Positions 1-5,152 of a stretch of DNA of 5,152 bases are shown here, in pieces. Position numbers and translations under genes: made by a program. Numbering within the stretch: position 1 is the stretch's first letter; the number at the start of each line of letters is the position of its first letter. The stretch lies in assembly GCA_963205155.1 (NCBI GenBank), contig CAUJJY010000193.1:1-5152 (forward strand), written 5' to 3'. Under the pieces are notes generated by a model. It was given only the letters and a program-made list of their open reading frames with translations. It did no database searches and was not told the DNA's origin. This DNA comes from Candidatus Zixiibacteriota bacterium (GTDB lineage: Bacteria; Zixibacteria; MSB-5A5; CAIYYT01).

Positions 1-374
1 CCAAGATTGGTCATCTCTGCCAGATTGGCACCTTTGCCGCCGAGCAAGTCACGCATAACTGCGGTACCTTCGGCTTTCCCGCCACCAAAGTAGTAGCAGT
101 ACTTGAGATCAGCAGACGGTGGGAGCGGTTTCCGGGATTCCTTGAGGTCGTCCTTTGCCTTGGTCCTGACACCTATTCCGCGGACCTTCGTCGTTGTAAC
201 TTCAGTCGCTTTGCGGTCTTTGACCATTTTACCTGCCGGGATTTGCTTGCCAACCTTGGCAGTCTTGCCGACAGTTTTGGATTTGGCAGGCGCCACTGCC
301 TTTTTTGGCTTTGCAGCCTTGGCAGGCACCTTGGATTTATTCTTCGATTTCACTGGAGACTTCTTGGGTGACAT
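1..374 (-). CDS. ppdK: Pyruvate, phosphate dikinase, N-terminal part with long basic tail (3' end outside window)
   Basis: About 124 codons are open from ATG at 374 to the window edge. From residue 92 the translation has the N-terminal signature of pyruvate, phosphate dikinase: YFGGGKAEG (95-103), then LLGGKGANLAEMTNLG (110-125). The family interconverts pyruvate, ATP and Pi with PEP, AMP and PPi in the cytoplasm; this stretch begins its ATP-grasp nucleotide-binding domain, with KGANLAEM being strongly conserved. The catalytic histidine and PEP-binding domains lie beyond the window. PPDKs usually start only a few residues before the YxFGGG motif. Here about 90 residues precede it, rich in Lys, Ala, Pro, Ser and Thr (18 Lys in the first 55), resembling a histone-H1-like tail. 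The frame is continuous, so there is no frameshift. A later ATG at codon 50 would shorten the tail but still leave a basic extension. The Shine-Dalgarno is weak (GAAGAAATGGGAT upstream of 374). The enzyme call is secure; the exact start is less so. Confidence 0.9.
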   Translation of the reverse strand, partial: MSPKKSPVKSKNKSKVPAKAAKPKKAVAPAKSKTVGKTAKVGKQIPAGKMVKDRKATEVTTTKVRGIGVRTKAKDDLKESRKPLPPSADLKYCYYFGGGKAEGTAVMRDLLGGKGANLAEMTNL

Positions 375-413
375 CGCACAATCCCATTTCTTCGGTTAAA
401 TTCAAACTGGCGC

Positions 414-440
414 AATATAGTGTTTTTAGACCAAAAACAA
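414..440 (-). promoter_or_regulatory. Possible weak promoter for ppdK
   Basis: On the minus strand a TATATT hexamer (419 to 414) lies about 40 bases upstream of the ppdK ATG. A poor -35-like TTGTTT (440 to 435) sits 15 nt further upstream, which is short spacing. It is the best candidate between the upstream terminator and ppdK, and its -35 part overlaps that terminator's T-tract. The -10 is reasonable and the -35 is not, so this is tentative; an activator could be needed, or the promoter could be elsewhere. Confidence 0.3.
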
Positions 441-483
441 AAGTGCTGCAGTAAATTTCTAAAAAAGAGACTTACTGCAGCAC
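431..483 (-). terminator. Rho-independent terminator of the small basic-protein gene
   Basis: A perfect 12-bp inverted repeat, GTGCTGCAGTAA (443-454) and TTACTGCAGCAC (472-483), encloses a 17-nt loop. Read on the minus strand, the stem is followed directly by the T-rich run TTTTGTTTTTGG (442 to 431), the arrangement expected of an intrinsic terminator. It starts 28 bp after the stop codon of the 107-aa gene. In the plus direction no T-tract follows, so it should act on minus-strand transcripts only. It separates that gene from ppdK. Confidence 0.85.
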
Positions 484-511
484 CTCATTGTTGTCGGAAC
501 CGATGGCGAGA

Positions 512-835
512 CTACATCGTGAACATTTTCTCGCCGGAGATAATCTTCTGGAGCATTTTCAGCGTTTTTTCCGCCGGTGAATGCATGATATCGTGCGTGT
601 TGTAGGTCACTTTGACCGAGTCACGCCGAAATTCCATGGCATTGCGCCCTTTGGCGCCCGGAACACGCTGTTTTTTCTTGTGAAGCAGGTTATACTGGCG
701 CTGATACTCCTTGGCTTTTTCGCGGTGAGCCAAGTAATACTGGCGCTGGTACTCCTGCCGTCTGCGCTTCGCCTCTTCTGGAGAGACCGGATCCTTGCGC
801 CGACGCCTGGTTTTCGTTAGTGTAATTTTTGCCAT
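512..835 (-). CDS. Small, highly basic protein with tandem 15-residue repeat, function unknown
   Basis: The 107-aa product starts at ATG 835, preceded by GGAAGG with a 5-nt spacer. I do not recognise a named family. Residues 1-14 include a run of four arginines, and residues 23-26 are KRRR. Two tandem units follow: EYQRQYYLAHREKAK (28-42) and EYQRQYNLLHKKKQR (43-57), sharing the EYQRQY core and a basic second half. Such Tyr/Gln/Arg/Lys repeats occur in various small hypothetical and phage-associated proteins, mostly undescribed. The C-terminal third (about 74-107) looks more like a globular or helical segment. There is no signal peptide or TM segment, so it is probably cytoplasmic. The charge suggests nucleic-acid or ribosome binding, but that is inference only. 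The gene is monocistronic, with its own strong promoter (929-957) and a terminator (431-483). Confidence is high that it is a gene and low on role. Confidence 0.8.
   Translation of the reverse strand: MAKITLTKTRRRRKDPVSPEEAKRRRQEYQRQYYLAHREKAKEYQRQYNLLHKKKQRVPGAKGRNAMEFRRDSVKVTYNTHDIMHSPAEKTLKMLQKIISGEKMFTM
691..755 (-). repeat. Tandem direct repeat, 45-bp period, inside the basic-protein gene
   Basis: Positions 691-710 and 736-755 match at 18 of 20 bases (core ATACTGGCGCTG), offset by 45 bp, which is exactly 15 codons. They encode the two EYQRQY-containing protein repeats. The strong nucleotide match suggests a fairly recent internal duplication or selection on the coding repeat. Confidence 0.8.
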
Positions 836-928
836 CCCCGCCTTCCATGGCCTGAAGGTTACAATGACACACCCAAAAATTAAAAAACCCTTGATTTTCG
901 CGGGCTCTCAAACGGTACTGATGCAACT

Positions 929-957
929 AATTTAGTACGTTGCACTTATGCTGTCAA
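929..957 (-). promoter_or_regulatory. Strong sigma70-type promoter for the 107-aa gene
   Basis: On the minus strand a perfect -35 hexamer TTGACA (957 to 952) is followed by an ideal 17-nt spacer and the -10 hexamer TAAATT (934 to 929, 4 of 6 consensus matches). Transcription should start near 922, giving a leader of about 87 nt before the ATG at 835. A-tracts sit directly upstream (962-997). It is the clearest promoter in the window and points at the small basic-protein gene. Confidence 0.75.
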
Positions 958-961
958 GAAC

Positions 962-997
962 TTTTTTTGCTTTTTGAGAAGTTTTTTGATGATTTTT
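962..997 (-). promoter_or_regulatory. Phased A-tracts, UP-element-like
   Basis: Four homopolymer runs (A on the minus strand) lie at 962-968, 971-975, 982-987 and 993-997, beginning 9, 11 and 11 bp apart, close to helical repeat. The nearest begins 4 bp upstream of the TTGACA box, so the first two occupy roughly -41 to -54, where UP elements contact the RNA polymerase alpha C-terminal domains. Such tracts also bend DNA and attract nucleoid proteins. The sequence pattern is direct observation; the activating role is inferred. Confidence 0.55.
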
Positions 998-1267
998 GAA
1001 CGTAGACTGTAACCCTATAGCTTATAGAGATCTCCGAAACTTTAACTTTTTACTCAATCCTATTGGACGCCCGGCGCAAGCAGAAATCGCTTGGATTTGC
1101 TGGAATTCAGCGCAAAACCGCAGACACATCTACTTTCTAATCATACGCAGGGGACACAAAGAGGTTCCGAATTCGGTCGCGAATTGCTGAAGAATGTTTA
1201 CGAATGCGCCTATGGAAGAGTCATGAGAAGTTAAGTTGGGTCTACGAATACTATGAAGGGAACGGCG

Positions 1268-1927
1268 CTACGATGTAATGGCGGTGATCCAGTCACGCAG
1301 GTACTGGATTCGCTGGATGAACAGCGAAATACGCGCCATCACCGTGTAACCGAAGGACGCACCAAAAGCGATCATCAGTGTGTAGATGCCGATCTTGGCG
1401 CTGCCGCCGAACCAGCCCTTGTGTTCTTTGGAGAAGAAAAAGTAGATCAGGCAACACATAACGCCGATGATCACGAAAGTATCCCATGCACCTTGCGGCA
1501 CCATCAGGAATCCAGTAGCGCTGAAATCGAATTTGAATTTCAAGATACTCGCACTGATTTGTTCGACGACGCGATTCTTGAGTTCGAGCGGAATGGTCAA
1601 GCCGGAAGCGATACCTATATAGAACGCCAACGGATAGCGACTGACCCAAGACCACTTTTTCGAGAAGCGGGTCCACATCAGCATACCGAGAATGAGCGGA
1701 ATGAAATACCACCACTGATCAAGCGCCCAGCCCTCGTCACCCTTTACGAACAGCCGCTGGCTCATGATGGGCCAGAGGTTGGTCTTGATCAACAGGACGA
1801 CAAAGTAGCCGGCGGAAATACCGACGACCAGATGTTCTGCGATCTTATAGAGCACGTTATCTTTGTAAAGGAAAGAGAACGTAAAGATCGTCAACAATGC
1901 ACCCAGAGTCAGCCAGGCAGTTTCCAT
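1268..1927 (-). CDS. Polytopic membrane protein A' (paralogue of the gene at 4712-5152), function unknown
   Basis: The 219-aa product has about six hydrophobic segments: near residues 2-20, 31-49, 71-86, 97-113, 147-167 and 176-203. I do not recognise an assigned function. Visible motifs are KIAEHLVVGISAGY (28-41), WVSRYPLAF (94-102), IYFFFSKEHKG just after the fifth segment, and FGASFGYTVMARISL in the last. The C-terminal part aligns without gaps to the partial protein encoded at 4712-5152, with 39 of 58 residues identical by eye, so the two are clear paralogues. The start at 1927 is supported by GGAGG with a 9-nt spacer. The start codon overlaps the stop of the preceding gene by one base (TAATG), so translation is probably coupled. 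It is the last gene of the operon. No catalytic motif is evident; it may be a structural or channel-like subunit, which is inference. Confidence 0.85.
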   Translation of the reverse strand: METAWLTLGALLTIFTFSFLYKDNVLYKIAEHLVVGISAGYFVVLLIKTNLWPIMSQRLFVKGDEGWALDQWWYFIPLILGMLMWTRFSKKWSWVSRYPLAFYIGIASGLTIPLELKNRVVEQISASILKFKFDFSATGFLMVPQGAWDTFVIIGVMCCLIYFFFSKEHKGWFGGSAKIGIYTLMIAFGASFGYTVMARISLFIQRIQYLRDWITAITS

Positions 1928-2784
1928 TATTCCTGTCCTCCGGAGCGTTTTCTGGCCCTACGGTCCATGAAGAAACCGATATTGCCGATTACGATGAATG
2001 CGATAATAACGATATGGGCGAACACCTGAATCTTCATAGCCTCAATTGCCGGTCCGGGATTCTTTGCCAAGTGCTCGTATTCCGCAGCACCTTTCATTCC
2101 ACCAATGATTCCAAAGATCTGTTCTGACTGATAGAATGGATAATAGTCAGCGGCCATAACTCCCGTCGTTCCGAGGGCTACCTTGACATTGTAACGGCCG
2201 TTGGCATTCGCGACCCAGGCATCGGCCACGTTGCCGCCGGAGATGCTGATGACGCATTTGACGTCGTCGTAGTTCTGAATGCCCTTCATGATCGGAATCG
2301 AATCAAGGGGTGTGTTGTAGTAATCGGCCGGGAAATTTACGCGGAAATTCTGTCCCATACTCAAGATCACGAGCGCATAGTAGGGTCGATATCCGAGGAA
2401 AACGAAATCCGTGCCGTATTTCGGCGTAATTCTGGCATACATGGTACTGGAATCCGCAACACCTTTGAGTGCTTCATCAACCATACCGGCGCCATTTTGC
2501 GAAAGCGTCAGAGTGATCACCTTGAGTTTTTTGCGGAAGCATTGCTCGAGAATGGTATATGACATCGGATGGAGTTCAGCCATCGCATTAGGATCGTAAT
2601 CCATGGCGACCAAGATGTAATCGCCTTCTTTGAGTTCTTCAATAGTGTTGTAGATAACTTCGACTTCCTTGGCTGCGGTCGCAGGAATCGTAATCGGTAC
2701 AAAGATAGCTCCGACGATTACGATCGCGAGAATCAGGAAGATCCAGCGGCGATCAAGGACTAACAGGCGTTCGTAAAGAGTCAT
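1927..2784 (-). CDS. Bitopic membrane-anchored protein D with large soluble domain, function unknown
   Basis: The 285-aa product has one TM segment at about 14-34, a soluble domain at about 36-248, a second TM at about 253-272, and a basic tail (MDRRARKR). Arginines before the first TM and after the second suggest both ends are cytoplasmic and the domain is extracytoplasmic. The soluble part looks alpha/beta, with buried-strand-like stretches DYILVAMDY (55-63), LKVITLTLS (87-95), TDFVFLGY (125-132), VKCVISISGG (175-184) and VKVALGTTG (200-208), then a distinctive segment YYPFYQSEQIFGIIGG (214-229). The frame stays open upstream to an ATG at 2898, but those 38 extra residues are Ser/Pro-rich, overlap the preceding gene by 104 nt and lack a ribosome site. 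ATG 2784 has GAGGT seven bases upstream and lies 10 nt after the preceding stop, so I chose it. A pattern similar to the soluble domain of the 423-aa protein suggests distant kinship. Confidence 0.8.
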   Translation of the reverse strand: MTLYERLLVLDRRWIFLILAIVIVGAIFVPITIPATAAKEVEVIYNTIEELKEGDYILVAMDYDPNAMAELHPMSYTILEQCFRKKLKVITLTLSQNGAGMVDEALKGVADSSTMYARITPKYGTDFVFLGYRPYYALVILSMGQNFRVNFPADYYNTPLDSIPIMKGIQNYDDVKCVISISGGNVADAWVANANGRYNVKVALGTTGVMAADYYPFYQSEQIFGIIGGMKGAAEYEHLAKNPGPAIEAMKIQVFAHIVIIAFIVIGNIGFFMDRRARKRSGGQE

Positions 2785-2794
2785 CGCTCCTACC

Positions 2795-3418
2795 TCAATC
2801 CTTCCCCAGATAAGCCCGCTCGATGCCGAGAACGACCTTGAGGGCGGTGGCGACCATTCCCAAGCCGACGCCGATAATGATGGCGCGCTTGGCGGCAAGA
2901 TTTGGAACCAGCAACAACCAGTTCGAAGTATCGTTAATATAGACCGAGAGCGGTCCCAGCGGAATTACGCGCAACATCATGATCAATGCCGCTACCAGCA
3001 ATACCGCAGAGACGACCGTACGAGCGCGGAAGGCGCGGTAGGCCGCTGAAGCGATGAAAAAAGCCAACAGGCTGAACATTGTCGATTGAATCGGAATCAT
3101 CACGAAGCGGAACAAATGACTGAAGGTGTAGTCATCGAGCCCTGCGCTCCAGGGATTCAATCCGAGAATGATCATGGCGAAGAGGCCGGCAAGGGAAATA
3201 TACGTGTAGTTATGATCATGAGTCTTGCGCTGGATTTTTTCAATGCTGACGCGGATCAATGACCAGATGCCGAGCGCAAGCGCGAAGATTCCGATGATGA
3301 CGGTCCAGTCGAGCATGAATTCATAAGCGCGATCGGAGATTTCGGCAGGCACGAAGTATTGGATGACCAAGAATATGCCGGAGACAAAGACGAGTAAAAG
3401 TGGCAATTGGCGTTTCAT
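2795..3418 (-). CDS. Polytopic membrane protein C, function unknown
   Basis: The 207-aa product has about six hydrophobic segments: near residues 7-24, 36-57, 74-90, 104-126, 135-154 and 178-197. Basic loops (RVSIEKIQRK after the second, YRAFRAR after the fourth) probably face the cytoplasm. The N-terminal segment could be read as a signal peptide but more likely remains as a TM helix. There is a conserved-looking stretch with IPIQSTMFSLLAF before AAYRAFRAR (108-133), and the chain ends in LGIERAYLGKD. No transporter signature or catalytic motif is visible. The start is supported by GAGGA with a 9-nt spacer, placed right after the stop of the preceding gene (15-nt gap). Its position between two membrane-anchored soluble-domain proteins suggests it is a membrane core subunit of the same complex; that is inference from gene order. 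Confidence 0.8.
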   Translation of the reverse strand: MKRQLPLLLVFVSGIFLVIQYFVPAEISDRAYEFMLDWTVIIGIFALALGIWSLIRVSIEKIQRKTHDHNYTYISLAGLFAMIILGLNPWSAGLDDYTFSHLFRFVMIPIQSTMFSLLAFFIASAAYRAFRARTVVSAVLLVAALIMMLRVIPLGPLSVYINDTSNWLLLVPNLAAKRAIIIGVGLGMVATALKVVLGIERAYLGKD

Positions 3419-3433
3419 TAAAAGTCGTCCTCT

Positions 3434-4705
3434 TTAGGTCATCTCAAAGAATTTTTGCACCCACTCGGGGCTCGTCAACAAGCGCAGGGCAATGCCGCCC
3501 AAGATACTGATAATAACAAGACCCTTGAACCAGTCCTGTGCCTTTAGCGTACCGAGCAACAAGGGCTCGCGGCCAAGATAGGCACTGGCAGCATAAAGCT
3601 CTTCGCCAATCAAGGTGTAATCGCAAGCCACGACGAAGAACGGCAATTGCGCGATTTCGTCTGTGCCGGAGATCTGTATCGAGCCAGACATAACACCGGT
3701 CTCGGCCAGAAGCAGTGACTCGGCGTAGAATTTTCCCAGATAGAGATTGGTTGCCGGCTTCTCACGCAACATCGTGCCGTTAACGGCGGCGACGTATGCA
3801 AATTGCGCCTGCGTCACGAAGTAAACTGAATCTTCGATGAATGAATCGGGGCGACCCGCATCAGCATAACCGGTCTTGACGGTTTCCTGCGCGACGGTCA
3901 TGACGATTGGATCATAGCATGGTACCAGGATGGAAGTTTGATATTCAGCAACGCGGCGAGATACACGGCCAAGAATTGTAAACGATGCAATGGTTGCGAT
4001 ATCCGACGCGGTGCCCAGTCCCAGTACATAAAGGATTGGTCGGCCCATTTCAGTGGCACGGCCGATGGCTTCATCGATAGCTTCAATACCCGCCAACGGG
4101 CGAACATAAAGGTTCATTCCCTTCTTAGCGGCATTGATAAAGAACAGAGTCAACCCGAAGAATATAATAGTATAGAGCAAGACGGGAATTCGAGTGCCGT
4201 TGAACCAGTTGTCACGCGCCTGCATTGGTCCGGCAACCGATGAGAACGATTTGCTGTCCAGCGTTATTGCTGCAACTTTGTAATAGAAGTCTTTACCTTT
4301 GGGGAAATAGCTCGCGCTGGATTCTTCACGCTCACCGCGATCATTATATACGCCTGCACCCTTGATTGCCGATCCGCGCTTCAGCCACAAGCTGTCGGGC
4401 GCGTCGGCAGATTCAGCGCGATAAATCTCATAGAGAACAACGTTGTCTGCTCCAGCACCATCGTCGGCTGAAAGCGTCCAGCGAACTTCAATGGCGTGGC
4501 CATTATCATTGGGCGAATCTCGAAGAACGACGTTATTCGGCGGAGAAGGCGGAACCGGCGCAGGTGTGTAAGTGGCATCCTGTCGCGGTTGAGTTTGAAC
4601 TGAATCTGATTGAGCAAATGAAGATTGTACTGTGACCAGGAATATGGCGACAACGAGTGGTATGAAGAGTCTCAAGCTGAACAAGTATCGTCTCAAGTCG
4701 TTCAT
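3434..4705 (-). CDS. Secreted-N-terminus membrane protein B: signal peptide, fibronectin-III-like domain, two TM segments, DUF6754-like domain
   Basis: The 423-aa product begins with a signal peptide (basic MNDLRRYLFSLR, hydrophobic core 13-26, likely cleavage after SFA at 31). A Pro/Thr-rich linker follows (about 37-56), then a fibronectin-type-III-like domain (about 57-163: EVRWTLS, YEIYRA, YYKVAAI). A TM at about 173-192 is followed by KK and R residues, implying that the domain at 193-390 is cytoplasmic; a second TM lies at about 393-411. The soluble domain carries RPLAGIEAIDEAIGRATEMG (202-221), ILYVLGLGTASDIAT (224-238) and, further on, VACDYTLIGEELYAASAYLG. I believe this matches the Pfam family DUF6754, recalled and not searched; the family has no assigned function. 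The ATG follows the upstream stop after 6 nt without a recognisable Shine-Dalgarno (TAGCACCTT), so it probably depends on translational coupling. The architecture suggests the outer FN3 domain binds a partner while the inner domain binds or senses something; this is speculative. Confidence 0.75.
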   Translation of the reverse strand: MNDLRRYLFSLRLFIPLVVAIFLVTVQSSFAQSDSVQTQPRQDATYTPAPVPPSPPNNVVLRDSPNDNGHAIEVRWTLSADDGAGADNVVLYEIYRAESADAPDSLWLKRGSAIKGAGVYNDRGEREESSASYFPKGKDFYYKVAAITLDSKSFSSVAGPMQARDNWFNGTRIPVLLYTIIFFGLTLFFINAAKKGMNLYVRPLAGIEAIDEAIGRATEMGRPILYVLGLGTASDIATIASFTILGRVSRRVAEYQTSILVPCYDPIVMTVAQETVKTGYADAGRPDSFIEDSVYFVTQAQFAYVAAVNGTMLREKPATNLYLGKFYAESLLLAETGVMSGSIQISGTDEIAQLPFFVVACDYTLIGEELYAASAYLGREPLLLGTLKAQDWFKGLVIISILGGIALRLLTSPEWVQKFFEMT

Positions 4706-4711
4706 AAGGTG

Positions 4712-5152
4712 CTACAATATATTCAACCAGTCGTGAAACAAAAAGGTAATTCTTCCAACTAACAAAGAAATTCTTCCCATCACGGTATATCCGAAGGAAG
4801 CACCGAAGGTCACCATGAGAATCCAGATTCCGAGACGCGAGGCAACCCCGAAAGCACCCTTGTGCTCCTTGGAGAAGAAGAAGTATATCAATCCGCACAG
4901 AACGCCGATGAAGATGACTACATTTGTCAGAATTTGGGCAAACTGCCCTTCCATAGAAAATGAGAAGGTACTGAAGAAATGACTTATTCCCTGCCAATCA
5001 GGCAAGAGCGGAATGAAGGTGTTGTTCATTTGCTGAATGAAGTCCGACTGCAAGTAACGCGGCAGGTTCAAGCCGGCAGTGGTTCCAATGATGAATGCCA
5101 GCGGCCAGCGGGAGATCCAACTCAATTTCGGGAAAAGTCTCATTAAGAGTAT
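4712..5152 (-). CDS. Polytopic membrane protein A, C-terminal 146 residues (5' end outside window), function unknown
   Basis: The frame is open to the right edge. An internal ATG at 5143 is not the start, because alignment with the 219-aa protein encoded at 1268-1927 places it in the middle of the chain: LSWISRWPLAF here matches WSWVSRYPLAF at residues 92-102 there. The visible part contains hydrophobic segments corresponding to TM 4, 5 and 6 of the paralogue, the shared motif IYFFFSKEHKG, and FGASFGYTVMGRISLL. The loop between TM 4 and TM 5 is the divergent part, with different sequence around the segment that includes PLLPDWQG. It ends in HDWLNIL, 6 nt before the next gene, so it is part of the same operon. 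The operon promoter and any further members lie outside the window. Confidence 0.85.
   Translation of the reverse strand: MLLMRLFPKLSWISRWPLAFIIGTTAGLNLPRYLQSDFIQQMNNTFIPLLPDWQGISHFFSTFSFSMEGQFAQILTNVVIFIGVLCGLIYFFFSKEHKGAFGVASRLGIWILMVTFGASFGYTVMGRISLLVGRITFLFHDWLNIL

Larger units (their letters stand above)
836..1267. other. 432-bp intergenic region between the membrane-protein operon and the small basic-protein gene
   Basis: The left part (836 to about 1000) holds the leader, promoter and A-tracts of the 107-aa gene. In 1000-1267 I find no gene, tRNA or clear intrinsic terminator for the operon that ends at 1268. There are only short weak inverted repeats: CTATA/TATAG (1015-1027), GAGATCTC (1027-1034) and an imperfect palindrome around GAATTC (1097-1115), none followed by a T-run on the minus strand. 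The operon may end by Rho-dependent termination or decay within this space. Confidence 0.7.

Noticed and set aside
103..399. A 98-codon plus-strand frame with hydrophobic stretches
   Set aside because: It is the antisense of the Lys/Ala-rich ppdK tail; AAG and GCC codons read backwards give Leu- and Gly-rich sequence that mimics a membrane protein.
878..904. A possible terminator or attenuator (CCC...GGG followed by TTTTTT on the minus strand)
   Set aside because: The stem is only 3 bp with a long loop, too weak to call, although it lies in the leader of the small gene.
690..926. A 78-codon minus-strand frame overlapping the small basic-protein gene
   Set aside because: It lies in another frame, starts at the predicted transcription start without a ribosome site, and reads as a frame shadow of the repeat region.
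1015..1115. Short palindromes (CTATA/TATAG, GAGATCTC, GAATTC-centred) as operators
   Set aside because: They are short, unrelated to each other and not placed at a recognised promoter; they are expected by chance in a region of this size.
1022..1129. A 35-codon minus-strand frame in the intergenic region
   Set aside because: It has no convincing ribosome site or promoter, and its composition is not protein-like enough to support a gene.
1253..2029. A 258-codon open frame on the plus strand
   Set aside because: It lies antisense across the 219-aa membrane-protein gene and into the next one. Its translation is low-complexity, charged and without domain features, whereas the minus-strand frames have TM segments, paralogy and ribosome sites.
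2785..2898. N-terminal extension of the 285-aa protein to ATG 2898
   Set aside because: The extra 38 residues overlap the upstream gene by 104 nt, are Ser/Pro-rich out-of-frame sequence and lack a ribosome site, while ATG 2784 has a well-placed one.

Overview
The window reads as chromosomal DNA from an uncultured-type bacterium. Every gene I can support lies on the minus strand, so transcription runs from the right edge (5152) to the left edge (1). Signal-peptide and membrane-protein features, Shine-Dalgarno sites and a sigma70-type promoter indicate a bacterium. The unusual membrane-protein cassette suggests a poorly characterised phylum. My guess is Zixibacteria or a relative, from memory of family distribution only; the sequence does not prove it.

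Layout in direction of transcription. (1) 5152 to 1268: a tightly packed run of five genes encoding membrane proteins, with gaps of 6, 15 and 10 nt and then a 1-nt overlap, so almost certainly one operon. In order it encodes a six-TM-type membrane protein A (5' end outside the window), a 423-aa protein B (signal peptide, fibronectin-III-like domain, TM, soluble domain, TM; I believe DUF6754), a 207-aa polytopic protein C, a 285-aa protein D (soluble domain between two TM segments), and a 219-aa protein A' that is clearly a paralogue of A. None has a function I can name. (2) 836-1267: a 432-bp gene-free stretch. It holds no convincing operon terminator but contains a strong promoter with phased A-tracts upstream. 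(3) 512-835: a small, very basic 107-aa protein with an internal 15-residue tandem repeat, followed by a good intrinsic terminator at 431-483. (4) 1-374: the start of pyruvate, phosphate dikinase, with an unusual Lys/Ala/Pro-rich N-terminal tail of about 90 residues. The gene runs off the left edge.

The most interesting content is the A-B-C-D-A' cassette. Two paralogous membrane proteins bracket a polytopic protein and two proteins whose soluble domains may share a fold, yet they are predicted to face opposite sides of the membrane. I read this as an uncharacterised multi-subunit membrane complex. The PPDK tail is a separate, independent oddity.

[Form note: the feature confidence values were absent from the original answer; they were filled in at reformatting, estimated from the evidence wording, because the schema requires them.]
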